From Aquitalea sp. LB_tupeE (GTDB lineage: Bacteria > Pseudomonadota > Gammaproteobacteria > Burkholderiales > Chromobacteriaceae): a stretch of 64,000 bases of DNA. The notes below the pieces were generated by a model. It saw only the letters and a program-made list of their open reading frames with translations. It did not search any database and was not told where the DNA came from. The stretch is taken from NCBI RefSeq assembly GCF_013391415.1, contig NZ_JACAXB010000030.1, positions 151,473 through 215,472 of the forward strand, given 5' to 3'. This document shows, in pieces, positions 18,311 to 27,523 of the stretch. The position numbers and the translations under genes were made by a program. Every line of letters starts with the position of its first letter. The first letter of the stretch is position 1.

Positions 18311-18638
18311 GCAAACTCTCCTGTGTTGCTGTGGGCAAAACCATCAACAGGCATTGCCGGAATAGGGTGGCAAGCAACAGGGCGGCGACGAAACTGACGT
18401 TCGCGCCGCCCCTGCATCATAAGAATCTGTTCAGAGTCTTGCGAGCTAGAGCGAGACAAGGCGAAAGCGGCTGAGGAAGCGGAGTTGACATGGAGTCAAT
18501 GAGCATTCCGAAGACGTTTTTAACGCGGTATCGCCCCCATTCTCAACTAACGCAGCTGGCTATGAACTGGTTCTGAGGGGGCTGCCCTGAATCCGGTCTA
18601 CTGGCAGGGACATACCTGCAGGCCGGGGGCAGCAAAAC
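18311..18638. other. 328-bp gap between acnD and prpF
   Basis: No gene. It holds a GC-rich hairpin GGCGGCG..CGAA/TTCGCGCCGCC (18381-18391, 18400-18410, one bulge) close to prpF and the larger imperfect palindrome at 18422-18574. Neither hairpin is followed by a T-run on the minus strand, so read-through from acnD into prpF is possible. Confidence 0.6.
18422..18574. repeat. large imperfect palindromic intergenic element (about 153 bp)
   Basis: The two ends are diverged inverted copies: AGAATCTGTTCA at 18422-18433 faces TGAACTGGTTCT at 18563-18574, and the middle is TTGAC-ATGGA-GTCAA (18485-18499). Between them the arms match imperfectly, for example GGCGAAAGCGG on the left against CCGCGTTAAAAACG read from the right. 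The arms therefore could fold into one long interrupted hairpin. It looks like a MITE- or REP-like dispersed element, but only this one copy lies in the window. Confidence 0.55.
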
Positions 18639-21239
18639 TCAAGCAGTGGTGGACTCCAGGAAGTCCTGGGCGAAGCGCTGCAGCACGCCGCCGGCCTGAT
18701 ACACCCGCACTTCGGCCGCGGTATCCAGACGGCAGGTGACCGGTACTTCCAGCGTTTCGCCGTTGCGACGGTGAATCACCAGCGTCAGCGTGCAGCGCGG
18801 CGAGATGTCACCCTTGACGTCGTAGCTTTCCGTGCCGTCAATGGCCAGCGTCTTGCGGTTGGTGCCGGCCTTGAATTCCAGCGGCAACACGCCCATGCCC
18901 ACCAGGTTGGTGCGGTGGATACGCTCGAAACCTTCGGCCACAATGGCTTCCACCCCCGCCAGACGTACGCCCTTGGCGGCCCAGTCACGCGAGCTGCCCT
19001 GGCCGTAGTCGGCACCGGCAATGATGATCAGCGGCTGCTTGCGGGCCATATAGGTTTCGATGGCTTCCCACATGCGGGTGACCTTGCCTTCCGGCTCGAT
19101 ACGCGCCAGCGACCCCTTCTTCACTGCGCCATCCACTACCGCCATTTCGTTCACCAGTTGCGGGTTGGCAAAGGTGGCGCGCTGGGCGGTCAGGTGGTCG
19201 CCACGGTGGGTGGCGTAGGAGTTGAAGTCCTCCTCCGGCAAGCCCATCTTGGCCAGGTATTCGCCAGCGGCCGAGCTGGCCAGGATGGCGTTGGACGGCG
19301 ACAGGTGGTCGGTGGTGATGTTGTCCGGCAGCACCGCCAGCGGCAGCATGCCCTTGAGCGTGCGCTCCCCGGCCAGTGCGCCTTCCCAGTACGGCGGACG
19401 GCGGATGTAGGTGGACATCGGACGCCAGTCGTACAGCGGGCTCTTGGCTTCTTCCACCTGACCCAGGTCGAACATCGGGATATACACCTGCTTGAACTGT
19501 TCCGGCTTCACGCAGCGCGCCACGATGGCGTCGATTTCCTCATCAGACGGCCACAGGTCCTGCAGGCGGATTTCCTTGCCATTCACTACGCCCAGCACAT
19601 CTTTTTCGATGTCGAAGCGCACCGTGCCGGCAATGGCGTAAGCCACCACCAGCGGCGGCGAGGCCAGGAAAGCCTGCTTGGCATACGGGTGGATGCGGCC
19701 ATCGAAGTTGCGGTTGCCGGACAGCACGGCGGCGGTGTACAGGTCGCGGTCTATGATTTCCTGCTGGATGTTCGGGTCCAGCGCACCGGACATGCCGTTA
19801 CAGGTGGTGCAGGCATAGGCGACGATGCCAAAGCCCAGCTTTTCCAGTTCCGGCAGCAGGCCGGCTTCTTCCAGATACAGCCTGGCCACCTTGGAGCCCG
19901 GCGCAAACGAGGACTTCACCCACGGCTTGCGCAGCAGGCCCAGTTCATTGGCTTTCTTGGCCAGCAGGCCGGCAGCCACCACATTGCGCGGGTTGCTGGT
20001 GTTGGTGCAGCTGGTGATGGCGGCAATGATGACCGCTCCATCCGGCAGCAGGCCTTCGGCTTCTTCGGCACGCGCCTTGTCCAGGTCAACCGCAATACCG
20101 CGCTCGGCCAGTGCCGAGGTGGGCAGGCGCTTGTGCGGGTTGGACGGGCCAGCCATATTGCGCACTACGCTGGACAGGTCGAATTCCAGCACGCGTTCGT
20201 ATTGTGCCGTCGCCAGGCTGTCGGCCCACAAGCCGCTCACCTTGGCATAGTTTTCCACCAGCGCTACTTGTTCGGCTTCGCGGCCGGTCAGCTTGAGGTA
20301 GTCGATGGTTTGCTGGTCGATATAGAACATGGCAGCGGTGGCACCATATTCCGGGCACATATTGGAGATGGTGGCACGGTCGCCGATGGACAGGCTGGCC
20401 GCACCATCACCAAAGAATTCCACATAAGCACCGACCACGCGCTCCTTGCGCAGGAATTCGGTGAGCGCCAGCACGATGTCGGTGGCGGTAATGCCGGGCT
20501 GGCGCTGGCCGGTGAGCTTGACGCCAACGATGTCCGGCAGGCGCATCATGGACGGGTGGCCCAGCATCACGGTTTCTGCTTCCAGGCCGCCCACGCCGAT
20601 GGCGATGACGCCCAGTGCATCCACGTGCGGGGTGTGGCTGTCGGTGCCGACACAGGTGTCGGGGAAGGCCACGCCGTCACGCACCTGAATCACCGGCGAC
20701 ATTTTTTCCAGGTTGATCTGGTGCATGATGCCGTTGCCGGCTGGAATCACATCCACATTCTTGAAGGCAGTCTTGGTCCACTCGATGAAGTGGAAGCGGT
20801 CTTCATTGCGACGGTCTTCAATGGCACGGTTTTTTTCGAAAGCCTGCGGGTCGAAACCACCGCATTCCACGGCCAGCGAGTGGTCGACAATCAACTGGGT
20901 CGGCACTACCGGATTGACCAGCGAAGGGTCACCGCCCTTGTCGGCAATGGCGTCACGCAGACCGGCCAGGTCGACCAGTGCGGTCTGGCCCAGGATGTCA
21001 TGGCATACCACGCGCGCCGGATACCAGGGGAAGTCCAGGTCGCGCTTGCGTTCGATCAGTTGCTTGAGCGCGTCGGTCAGCAGTTCCGGTTCGCAACGGC
21101 GCACCAGTTGCTCGGCCAGTACGCGCGAGGTATAGGGCAGGGTGGCATAGGCGCCGGGCACAATGGCGTCAACGGCGGCGCGGGTGTCGTAGTAGTCCAG
21201 CTGGCTGCCGGGCAATTGGGTGCGGTAGTTTTTGTTCAT
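18639..21239 (-). CDS. acnD: Fe/S-dependent 2-methylcitrate dehydratase AcnD
   Basis: Aconitase-family enzyme (866 aa) of propionate catabolism that dehydrates 2-methylcitrate to trans-2-methylaconitate. The three [4Fe-4S] ligands are C411 (TSCTNTSNP), C477 and C480 (YACTTCNGMSG). The opening MNKNYRTQLPGSQLDYYDTR and the overall length match AcnD rather than AcnA (about 890 aa), and the prp context is decisive. It lies 69 bp downstream of prpC on the same strand. The ribosome site before the ATG is weak. Confidence 0.93.
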   Translation of the reverse strand: MNKNYRTQLPGSQLDYYDTRAAVDAIVPGAYATLPYTSRVLAEQLVRRCEPELLTDALKQLIERKRDLDFPWYPARVVCHDILGQTALVDLAGLRDAIADKGGDPSLVNPVVPTQLIVDHSLAVECGGFDPQAFEKNRAIEDRRNEDRFHFIEWTKTAFKNVDVIPAGNGIMHQINLEKMSPVIQVRDGVAFPDTCVGTDSHTPHVDALGVIAIGVGGLEAETVMLGHPSMMRLPDIVGVKLTGQRQPGITATDIVLALTEFLRKERVVGAYVEFFGDGAASLSIGDRATISNMCPEYGATAAMFYIDQQTIDYLKLTGREAEQVALVENYAKVSGLWADSLATAQYERVLEFDLSSVVRNMAGPSNPHKRLPTSALAERGIAVDLDKARAEEAEGLLPDGAVIIAAITSCTNTSNPRNVVAAGLLAKKANELGLLRKPWVKSSFAPGSKVARLYLEEAGLLPELEKLGFGIVAYACTTCNGMSGALDPNIQQEIIDRDLYTAAVLSGNRNFDGRIHPYAKQAFLASPPLVVAYAIAGTVRFDIEKDVLGVVNGKEIRLQDLWPSDEEIDAIVARCVKPEQFKQVYIPMFDLGQVEEAKSPLYDWRPMSTYIRRPPYWEGALAGERTLKGMLPLAVLPDNITTDHLSPSNAILASSAAGEYLAKMGLPEEDFNSYATHRGDHLTAQRATFANPQLVNEMAVVDGAVKKGSLARIEPEGKVTRMWEAIETYMARKQPLIIIAGADYGQGSSRDWAAKGVRLAGVEAIVAEGFERIHRTNLVGMGVLPLEFKAGTNRKTLAIDGTESYDVKGDISPRCTLTLVIHRRNGETLEVPVTCRLDTAAEVRVYQAGGVLQRFAQDFLESTTA

Positions 21240-21308
21240 GGCGTCGCTATAACTCTCAGGGTGGAGGCAAAGCGGGGAGCAAGCCTTGCGGCTTAGCTCC
21301 CCTGACCA

Positions 21309-22457
21309 TCAGCGTTGTGCCAGCGGCACGAAAGCCTGATCGTCCGGGCCGGTGTAGTTGGCCGACGGACGGATGATCTTGCCGTCAATGCGTTGCTCGA
21401 TCACGTGTGCGCTCCAGCCGCTGGTACGGGCAATCACGAACAGCGGGGTGAACATGGCAGTCGGTACGCCCATCATGTGGTAGGACACGGCGGAGAACCA
21501 GTCCAGGTTGGGGAACATCTTCTTGATGTCCCACATCACGCTTTCCAGACGCTCGGCAATGTCGAACATCTTGCTGTCGCCGGCTGCGGCGGACAGGTTG
21601 CGTGCCACTTCCTTGATCACCTTGTTGCGCGGGTCGGAGATGGTGTACACCGGGTGGCCAAAACCAATCACCACTTCCTTGCGTTCCACGCGGGCCTTGA
21701 TGTCGGCTTCGGCTTCGTCCGGGTTGTCGTAACGTTTCTGGATTTCAAACGCCACTTCGTTGGCGCCGCCGTGTTTCGGGCCGCGCAGCGCGCCAATGGC
21801 ACCGGTAATGCTGGAATACATGTCCGAACCGGTACCGGCAATCACGCGGCTGGTAAAGGTGGAGGCATTGAATTCGTGCTCGGCGTACAGGATCAGCGAG
21901 GTGTGCATCGCCTTCACCCACAGCTCGGACGGCTTTTCACCGTGCAGCAGGTGCAGGAAATGACCGCCGATGGAGTCGTCGTCGGTTTCCACGTCGATGC
22001 GCTTGCCGTTGTGGCTGAAGTGGTACCAGTACAGCAGCATGGAGCCGAAGGAAGCCATCAGGCGGTCGGCAATGTCACGCGCACCGGCAATATTGTGGTC
22101 GTCCTTTTCCGGCAGGGTGCAGCCCAAGGCAGACACGCCGCTGCGCATCACGTCCATCGGGTGAGCGGAGGCAGGCAGGGCTTCCAGCACGCTTTTCACC
22201 ACTTGCGGCAGGCCACGCAGGGCTTTCAGCTTTTGCTTGTAGCCAGCCAGTTCGGCCTTGTTCGGCAGCTTGCCATGCACCAGCAGGTAGGCCACTTCTT
22301 CAAATTCGCACTGGTCGGCGATATCCAGAATGTCATAGCCGCGATAGCTCAGGTCGTTGCCGGTACGGCCAACCGTGCACAGGGCGGTATTGCCGGCGGC
22401 AACGCCGGACAGGGCGACCGATTTCTTCGGCTTGCCAGTCAGAACCACTTCAGTCAT
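21309..22457 (-). CDS. prpC: 2-methylcitrate synthase
   Basis: Condenses propionyl-CoA with oxaloacetate to 2-methylcitrate, the first committed step. It is a citrate-synthase-family protein of 382 aa, the short type I form typical of PrpC. Catalytic residues are visible: H229 in [10 protein letters not shown]268 in GFGHPVYT and D319 in NLDWFSA. The ATG has a strong AGGAGA. It is second in the prp operon, 138 bp after prpB. General citrate synthase is usually longer (about 430 aa), and the context supports the methylcitrate role. Confidence 0.94.
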   Translation of the reverse strand: MTEVVLTGKPKKSVALSGVAAGNTALCTVGRTGNDLSYRGYDILDIADQCEFEEVAYLLVHGKLPNKAELAGYKQKLKALRGLPQVVKSVLEALPASAHPMDVMRSGVSALGCTLPEKDDHNIAGARDIADRLMASFGSMLLYWYHFSHNGKRIDVETDDDSIGGHFLHLLHGEKPSELWVKAMHTSLILYAEHEFNASTFTSRVIAGTGSDMYSSITGAIGALRGPKHGGANEVAFEIQKRYDNPDEAEADIKARVERKEVVIGFGHPVYTISDPRNKVIKEVARNLSAAAGDSKMFDIAERLESVMWDIKKMFPNLDWFSAVSYHMMGVPTAMFTPLFVIARTSGWSAHVIEQRIDGKIIRPSANYTGPDDQAFVPLAQR

Positions 22458-22568
22458 GCCATTTCTCCTTGGACAATTTCTTTGCTGTTACTGTTGTACG
22501 CATGGCTGGGTGGCTCATGGCCGCCCGGCCTGATTGGTTGTGCTGCCAGTTTTGCTGGTGGCAGGCAG

Positions 22569-22616
22569 TTATTTGTTTTTGCCTTCGGCGGGCAATTACT
22601 TGTTTTTGCCTTCGGC
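22569..22616. repeat. 27-bp tandem duplication over the prpB stop codon
   Basis: Two 21-bp copies of TTAxTTGTTTTTGCCTTCGGC (22569-22589 and 22596-22616), offset by exactly 27 bp and differing at one base. The right copy encodes the last PrpB residues and its stop; the left copy repeats the same codons and a TAA just after the stop. This looks like replication slippage in frame. Confidence 0.75.
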
Positions 22617-23477
22617 AAAGAGCCCATCCAGCTTTTGCTCGTAGCTGTGGTAGCCCAGGTGTTCGTACAGATCCATGCGGGTTTGCATCAGGTCCAGCAC
22701 GTTTTTCTGGGTGCCATCGCGGCGCAGCGCGCCGTACACATTCAGTGCAGCCTGGCTCATGGCGCGGAAGGCGGATAGTGGGTAGAGCACCAGCGACACG
22801 CCGTTTTCACCCAGTTCCTGCGTGGTGTAGAGCGGGGTGGAGCCAAACTCGGTGATGTTGGCCAACACCGGCACACCCACGGCTTCGGCAAACTGCTTGT
22901 ACATGGCCAGATCGGTCATTGCTTCCGGGAAAATCATGTCGGCACCGGCTTCCACGCAGGCGACTGCACGGTCGATGGCGGAGTTCAGCCCTTCCACCGC
23001 CAGTGCGTCAGTACGAGCCATGATGACGAAGCTGTCATCCTTGCGTGCATCGGTGGCGGCCTTGATGCGGTCTACCATTTCTTCCTGGCTGACAATGGCC
23101 TTGTTGGGGCGGTGGCCGCAGCGCTTTTGTTGCACCTGGTCTTCAATATGCACGGCGGCTGCACCGGCTTTTTCCAGGCTGCGGATGGCGCGGGCGATAT
23201 TGAAAGCGCCACCCCAGCCGGTATCGATATCCACCAGTAGCGGCAGTTCGGTCACGTCGGTAATGCGGCGCACATCAATCAGCACGTCTTCCAGGGTGGT
23301 GATGCCCAGGTCCGGAATGCCGCAGGAGCAGGCAGCCACACCGCCGCCCGACAGATAAAGGGACTTGAAGCCTGAGTGTTCGGCCAAACGTGCTGCATAG
23401 GCGTTGACTGCACCTACAACCTGCAGCGGCTTTTCTTGTTCTACGGCGAGACGGAAGCGTTGGCCGGGTGTGCTCAT
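22596..23477 (-). CDS. prpB: 2-methylisocitrate lyase
   Basis: Splits 2-methylisocitrate into pyruvate and succinate, the last step of the cycle. It is a PEP-mutase/isocitrate-lyase-superfamily protein of 293 aa. The signature KRCGH is at 118-122 with catalytic C120, and the Mg-binding aspartates are in [10 protein letters not shown] (D83, D85). The ATG has AAGGA upstream and a good sigma-70-type promoter lies 40-70 bp before it. It is the first gene of the leftward prp operon. No PrpR-type regulator gene is in the neighbourhood, so control must come from elsewhere. Confidence 0.95.
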   Translation of the reverse strand: MSTPGQRFRLAVEQEKPLQVVGAVNAYAARLAEHSGFKSLYLSGGGVAACSCGIPDLGITTLEDVLIDVRRITDVTELPLLVDIDTGWGGAFNIARAIRSLEKAGAAAVHIEDQVQQKRCGHRPNKAIVSQEEMVDRIKAATDARKDDSFVIMARTDALAVEGLNSAIDRAVACVEAGADMIFPEAMTDLAMYKQFAEAVGVPVLANITEFGSTPLYTTQELGENGVSLVLYPLSAFRAMSQAALNVYGALRRDGTQKNVLDLMQTRMDLYEHLGYHSYEQKLDGLFAEGKNK

Positions 23478-23515
23478 GGCAGGGTCCTTATGTTGATCCG
23501 GGTAATGTTGCAGTC

Positions 23516-23544
23516 ATTCTAGCAAGTGCTTGGTTGGAGTGCAA
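23516..23544 (-). promoter_or_regulatory. candidate sigma-70 promoter of the prp operon
   Basis: On the minus strand TTGCAC (23544-23539), a 17-bp spacer, and TAGAAT (23521-23516), 38 bp before the prpB start. Confidence 0.6.
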
Positions 23545-23627
23545 ATGCTCTATCACCTCATGTATCAAGGAGGAAAGTTTCAGCTTTTGCGCAAGGTCTG
23601 CTATGTTTCCGGGCAGCAAAGCTCGGG

Positions 23628-23655
23628 GGAACTCATTGCACGAGCCACTGTCTAG
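23628..23655 (+). promoter_or_regulatory. candidate sigma-E (ECF) promoter of rpoE
   Basis: GGAACTC (23628-23634), a 16-bp spacer, and TCTAG (23651-23655), close to the sigma-E consensus GGAACTT-N16-TCTGA. It lies about 65 bp before the rpoE start, implying that RpoE activates its own operon as in enterics and Pseudomonas. Confidence 0.65.
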
Positions 23656-23720
23656 CGTTGTGTTCACACAGCAGTACACACAACTAAACCAGTGGACAAT
23701 TCAGGGAGCATTACAACGAC

Positions 23721-24320
23721 ATGAGTGATCGTGAGATCGATCAACAGTTGGTGGAGCGTGCCCAGCGAGGTGAAAAAAGAGCTTTCGACCTGCTTGTTGG
23801 AAAATATCAGCGTCGTCTGGCCAGACTTTTGTCACGTTTCATTCGCGACGGCGCCGACATCGAAGATGTGACGCAAGAAGCATTCGTCAAAGCGTATCGC
23901 GCCTTGCCATCTTTTCGTGGCGAGAGCGCGTTTTACACATGGCTGTACCGAATCGGCATCAATACTGCCAAGAATTTCCTCAGTTCAGCCGGGCGTCGTC
24001 CGGTGGTGAACAGCGAGTTTGAAGACGAAGATGGCGAGAGCTTCGACCTGGCGTCGCAAGTTCCCGACATGAATACGCCTGAAACCGAGCTGATGAACAA
24101 GGAAATCGTGACGACAGTGAACAGTGCCGTGCAGGCTTTGCCGGAGGAACTCAGAACGGCCATTACCCTCAGGGAAATGGACGGGCTGTCCTACGAAGAG
24201 ATTGCACAGGTCATGAATTGTCCTATCGGCACCGTCCGCTCGCGTATTTTCCGTGCGCGGGAGGCTATTGCTGCCGAGTTGAGGCCATTGCTGGATACGG
24301 CAAAAAACAAAAGGTGGTAG
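23721..24320 (+). CDS. rpoE: RNA polymerase sigma factor RpoE (AlgU type)
   Basis: ECF sigma factor (199 aa) for the envelope stress response. Region 2 is at about 23-92 (DLLVGKYQRRLARL, DVTQEAFVKAYRAL) and the region 4 helix-turn-helix at about 133-185 (LREMDGLSYEEIAQVMNCPIG). The opening DREIDQQLVERAQRGEKRAFD is typical of betaproteobacterial RpoE. The ATG is set by family alignment; GGGAG lies 12 bases upstream, a wide spacing. It heads rpoE-rseA-rseB, with degP behind, and has its own ECF-type promoter. Confidence 0.95.
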   Translation: MSDREIDQQLVERAQRGEKRAFDLLVGKYQRRLARLLSRFIRDGADIEDVTQEAFVKAYRALPSFRGESAFYTWLYRIGINTAKNFLSSAGRRPVVNSEFEDEDGESFDLASQVPDMNTPETELMNKEIVTTVNSAVQALPEELRTAITLREMDGLSYEEIAQVMNCPIGTVRSRIFRAREAIAAELRPLLDTAKNKRW

Positions 24321-24322
24321 GT

Positions 24323-24796
24323 ATGAAAGAAAAATTATCTGCACTGATGGATGGCGAGCTGGACGGGCAGCTTGCGGACAGAACCATCAAAGCCATCACG
24401 GAAGAAGAGGAACTCAAGCAGGTGTGGGATGCCTATCACCTGATCGGGGATGCCATGCGTGACAACACCCATGTGAGCGTCAATGTGCGTCAGCGTGTTG
24501 CCGAGCGCCTGGTTGCCGAGCCCACGGTACTGGCACCGCGCCGCTGGTTTGCGCCCATCCGTTCACGCCGGGCAGGTGCGGTGGCGCTGGCTGCCAGTGT
24601 CAGCTTTGCCGCTGTTGTCGGTTGGCAGCAACTGTCGCATGGCAATGCTGACTCCGCCGTGGCGGATCGCGGTGTGCCGGTGGCTGCGGCACAGTCGGCC
24701 CAGGAGCACGACGATCTCTACCTGGCTGCTCATCAGGAAATGACCGCGGATCAGAGCGTTGTCAAGGTTGCTTACGGGAATGGAGTCCGCCACTGA
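24323..24796 (+). CDS. rseA: anti-sigma-E factor RseA (MucA type)
   Basis: Inner-membrane anti-sigma factor (157 aa) that holds RpoE inactive until regulated proteolysis. The N-terminal RpoE-binding domain starts MKEKLSALMDGELDG and contains WDAYHLIGDAMRD (35-47). A single membrane segment spans about 84-102 and a periplasmic tail with an acidic, flexible sequence follows. The ATG at 24323 is right after rpoE, with AGGTGG in the rpoE tail as ribosome site. Its TGA overlaps the rseB ATG (TGATG). Confidence 0.9.
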   Translation: MKEKLSALMDGELDGQLADRTIKAITEEEELKQVWDAYHLIGDAMRDNTHVSVNVRQRVAERLVAEPTVLAPRRWFAPIRSRRAGAVALAASVSFAAVVGWQQLSHGNADSAVADRGVPVAAAQSAQEHDDLYLAAHQEMTADQSVVKVAYGNGVRH

Positions 24797-25752
24797 TGCG
24801 TCTGACACAGCTCTCCGGGGTTTGTCTGATGGGAGTGGCCGTACTGGCTCACGCGGACGATGATTGGCTGGTGGTAAAAAAGGCCGCAGCAGCGGCAAGG
24901 CAATTGCCACTGAGCGGCACCTACCTGCATCAGATGAATGCCTCTCTGGAAACCTACCGTATTGTGCGTGCCGGTTCTGGTGACAACATTCAGGAAAAAC
25001 GCACCTCGCTGGACGGCCCGTCGCGCGAGATCATCCGCAAGGGTTTTGAGTTGGTCTGCTATGCGCCCGATGCCAAATCGCTGGGGGCGGCCAAGGTCAG
25101 TGCCATGCGCCTGTTCCCGGCCATCTTGCCCGACGACATCAGCAATATTGCCCAGTCCTACACGCTGAAGCATGGTGGCAAGGACAGGGTGGCGCAGCGT
25201 GATTGCAACTGGCTGGATCTCAAACCCAAGGACAGCAAGCGCTATGTCTTGCGCATGTGCGTCGATCCGGTCAGCAATTTGCCGCTGAAGGTGATCACGC
25301 AAAATGCCGCAGGGGAACCGGTAGAGCAGTTCACTTTTACCGAAGTCGAATTGCAAGGACCGAAAGACCGTGCAGCCTTCAAGCCGCAATACAAGCTGAG
25401 TTATGTATTGCGCAGTGCCAGTGCGCCACAAATGACACTGGATGCTGACGCGCCGTCCGAAGTTGTCGGCATGCCCGTCGGCTTCAAGTTGCTGCGTGCC
25501 GTGCAACGCAGCCTGCCCGGTCAGGCTGAGCGTACGGTGCGACACATGGTGTATAGCGATGGCTTGGTGATGTTGTCGCTGTTCATCGAGCCGCAGGGCG
25601 ACAGCCGTGCCGAACGTGCGGTGAACCTGCATGGCGCAGTCAACATGGCCACGGCCCCGCAGGGGGATTATCTGGTCACCCTGGTGGGCGATCTGCCCGA
25701 ACCGACCATGCTGGCGATGATCAAGAACCTCAAGATCACACTCAAGCCATGA
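24796..25752 (+). CDS. rseB: RseB/MucB, periplasmic regulator of sigma-E
   Basis: Periplasmic protein (318 aa) that protects RseA from cleavage and senses lipids or LPS. A Sec signal peptide covers about 1-21 (cut after AHA). The N-terminal LolA-like domain (LSGTYLHQM, with QEKRTSLDGPSREIIRKG) is followed by a C-terminal MucB/RseB domain (about 215-318, GFKLLRAVQR). Translation is coupled to rseA by TGATG. A large hairpin follows the gene. Confidence 0.92.
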   Translation: MRLTQLSGVCLMGVAVLAHADDDWLVVKKAAAAARQLPLSGTYLHQMNASLETYRIVRAGSGDNIQEKRTSLDGPSREIIRKGFELVCYAPDAKSLGAAKVSAMRLFPAILPDDISNIAQSYTLKHGGKDRVAQRDCNWLDLKPKDSKRYVLRMCVDPVSNLPLKVITQNAAGEPVEQFTFTEVELQGPKDRAAFKPQYKLSYVLRSASAPQMTLDADAPSEVVGMPVGFKLLRAVQRSLPGQAERTVRHMVYSDGLVMLSLFIEPQGDSRAERAVNLHGAVNMATAPQGDYLVTLVGDLPEPTMLAMIKNLKITLKP

Positions 25753-25759
25753 TGGTGCT

Positions 25760-25798
25760 GGCCGACCTTCCCGCCTTGCTCGGGGTGGTCGGCCGTTT
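25760..25798 (+). terminator. hairpin terminator between rseB and degP
   Basis: Outer stem GGCCGACC/GGTCGGCC (25760-25767, 25787-25794) and inner CCCG/CGGG, followed by GTTTTA. It would partly separate degP from the sigma-E operon. Confidence 0.6.
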
Positions 25799-25845
25799 TA
25801 ACCTTCCGCTGTTTTCTGTGCAAACCACATCAAGATGGAGCGACC

Positions 25846-27261
25846 ATGTCGATCAAAAAGCTGATCGTGGCTGCCATGCTGGCGGCTTCTGCATTCACTG
25901 TCCAACCTGCGGCTGCCCTGGCCGCTGATTTGCCTGACTTCACCCGTATTGTTGAAACGGAAGGGCGTGCTGTCGTCAACGTAAGCACCACATCCACCAT
26001 CAAGCAGAATGTCAGTGCCATGCCCGAAGGCATGGAGGGTGATCCATTCTTCGAATTCTTCCGCCGTTTTGCACCGCAACAACAGCAAGAGCGGCAGGAG
26101 CGTTCGCTCGGTTCCGGCTTCATCATTTCGCCGGATGGCTACTTGCTGACCAATGCCCATGTAGTGGCGCGGGCGGACGAAATTACCGTCACCCTGACTG
26201 ATAAGCGTGAATACAAGGCCAAGGTGATCGGTTCGGATGCGCGTACCGATGTGGCTTTGCTCAAGATTGAGGCCAAGAACCTGCCAGTGGTGCGGCTGGG
26301 AAACATGGCAGACGTGAAGGTGGGTGAGTGGGTATTGGCTATCGGCTCGCCTTTCGGCTTTGAAAACACGGTGACTTCCGGCATTGTCTCGGCCAAGAAT
26401 CGCCTGCTGCCGGATGAAAACTTTGTGCCTTTCCTGCAAACCGATGCTGCAGTAAACCCAGGTAATTCCGGTGGCCCTCTGTTCAATCTCAAAGGCGAAG
26501 TGATTGGTATCAATTCCCAGATCTACAGCCGTTCCGGTGGCTTCATGGGTATTTCCTTCTCCATTCCGATTGATGTGGCCATGAATGTGGCCGATCAGCT
26601 CAAGGCCACCGGCAAGGTCAGTCGTGGTCGCATCGGCGTGGCCATTCAGGAGTTGAACAAGGATCTGGCCGCATCTTTTGGTCTGGCCAAGCCCGCCGGT
26701 GCCCTGATTAACGATGTAGAGAAAAAAAGTCCGGCTGATAAGGCGGGGTTGCGAACCGGTGATATCATCCTCTCCGTTGCCGGTCAGGCAGTGGAGTCTT
26801 CCTCAGACTTGCCACGCCTGATCGGTGCCATTCGTCCGGGCAAGCCCGTAGTGCTGGAAGTGTGGCGCAACCGTGCCATGCAGAAGCTGACCGTGGTGCC
26901 GGAAGAGCTGAAGACCGAAGACGCCCGTACCGCTCAGCGCGAGTACCGTTCGCCGCAAGCAGTACCCGATGCGCAGAACATGAAGCAGCTGGGCCTCGCC
27001 TTGCAAGAGCTAACCCCTGCGCAGCTGGCTAAAGTGGGTGCCAAGTACGGTTTGCAGGTGAAACGGGTGAGTGGCGCCGCGGCCCGTGCCGGCATTCAGC
27101 CCGGAGATGTGATTGTTGGCCTGGGTGGTGAAGCGCTAAGCAGTTTTGCCCAGTTCAAGGCGGCAGTATCGGCCGCTCCCAAGGGCAGCGCCTTGGCCTT
27201 GCAGCTCTGGCGTCAGGGCATCACCCTGTTTGTGCCTTTGAGTATTGGTGGAGAAGAATGA
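25846..27261 (+). CDS. degP: periplasmic serine protease/chaperone DegP (MucD, Do family)
   Basis: Degrades and refolds damaged envelope proteins. The 471-aa protein has a Sec signal peptide (1-27), a trypsin-like domain with the catalytic triad H105 (TNAHVV), D135 (RTDVALL) and S208 (NPGNSGGPL), then two PDZ domains at about 265-350 and 370-465. The family is called MucD in Pseudomonas, where it also follows mucA/mucB. The ATG has GGAG about six bases upstream. Its TGA overlaps the ATG of the glutaredoxin-like gene. Location next to rpoE fits control by sigma-E. Confidence 0.94.
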   Translation: MSIKKLIVAAMLAASAFTVQPAAALAADLPDFTRIVETEGRAVVNVSTTSTIKQNVSAMPEGMEGDPFFEFFRRFAPQQQQERQERSLGSGFIISPDGYLLTNAHVVARADEITVTLTDKREYKAKVIGSDARTDVALLKIEAKNLPVVRLGNMADVKVGEWVLAIGSPFGFENTVTSGIVSAKNRLLPDENFVPFLQTDAAVNPGNSGGPLFNLKGEVIGINSQIYSRSGGFMGISFSIPIDVAMNVADQLKATGKVSRGRIGVAIQELNKDLAASFGLAKPAGALINDVEKKSPADKAGLRTGDIILSVAGQAVESSSDLPRLIGAIRPGKPVVLEVWRNRAMQKLTVVPEELKTEDARTAQREYRSPQAVPDAQNMKQLGLALQELTPAQLAKVGAKYGLQVKRVSGAAARAGIQPGDVIVGLGGEALSSFAQFKAAVSAAPKGSALALQLWRQGITLFVPLSIGGEE

Positions 27262-27497
27262 AGCTGACTTTGTATTTCCGGGAGTACTGCAGTTTGTGCC
27301 ATCAGATGCTGGCAGAACTCAAGCCGTGGCAAGACCGGCACGGCTTTGAACTGGAAGTGCTGGATGTGGATGCAGACCCGGTGCTGGAAGCCAGATTCAA
27401 CGAATTAGTGCCGGTTTTGATGGATGGTGAACAAGAGATTTGTCACTGGCATCTGGATATTCCTGCTTTGGCTGCACATTTGGGCGAAATCGGCTAA
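27258..27497 (+). CDS. glutaredoxin-family protein
   Basis: A 79-aa thioredoxin-fold protein with the redox motif CSLC at 11-14 and a conserved cis-proline block, VPVLMDGE. It belongs to the short glutaredoxin-like family (DUF836/YruB type) often found next to degP and lepA in betaproteobacteria. It likely works in thiol-disulfide exchange; its partner is unknown. The ATG overlaps the degP stop (ATGA), so it is translated together with the protease. Confidence 0.88.
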   Translation: MKLTLYFREYCSLCHQMLAELKPWQDRHGFELEVLDVDADPVLEARFNELVPVLMDGEQEICHWHLDIPALAAHLGEIG

Positions 27498-27523
27498 AAT
27501 CCGCGCCAGTGTGAGTTGTTCGA

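Noticed and set aside
18771..21296. An 841-codon open frame on the plus strand opposite acnD
   Set aside because: It is antisense to an intact aconitase-family gene with all cluster ligands; its translation is His/Gln/Arg/Gly-rich with no domain, the usual shadow in GC-rich DNA.
23587..23594. TTGCGCAA palindrome as a possible PrpR operator
   Set aside because: An 8-bp palindrome is too short, and it lies closer to the rpoE promoter than to the prp promoter; no regulator gene is nearby to support it.
23488..23679. A 63-codon minus-strand open frame upstream of prpB
   Set aside because: It overlaps the candidate prp and rpoE promoters and has no ribosome site; probably non-coding.
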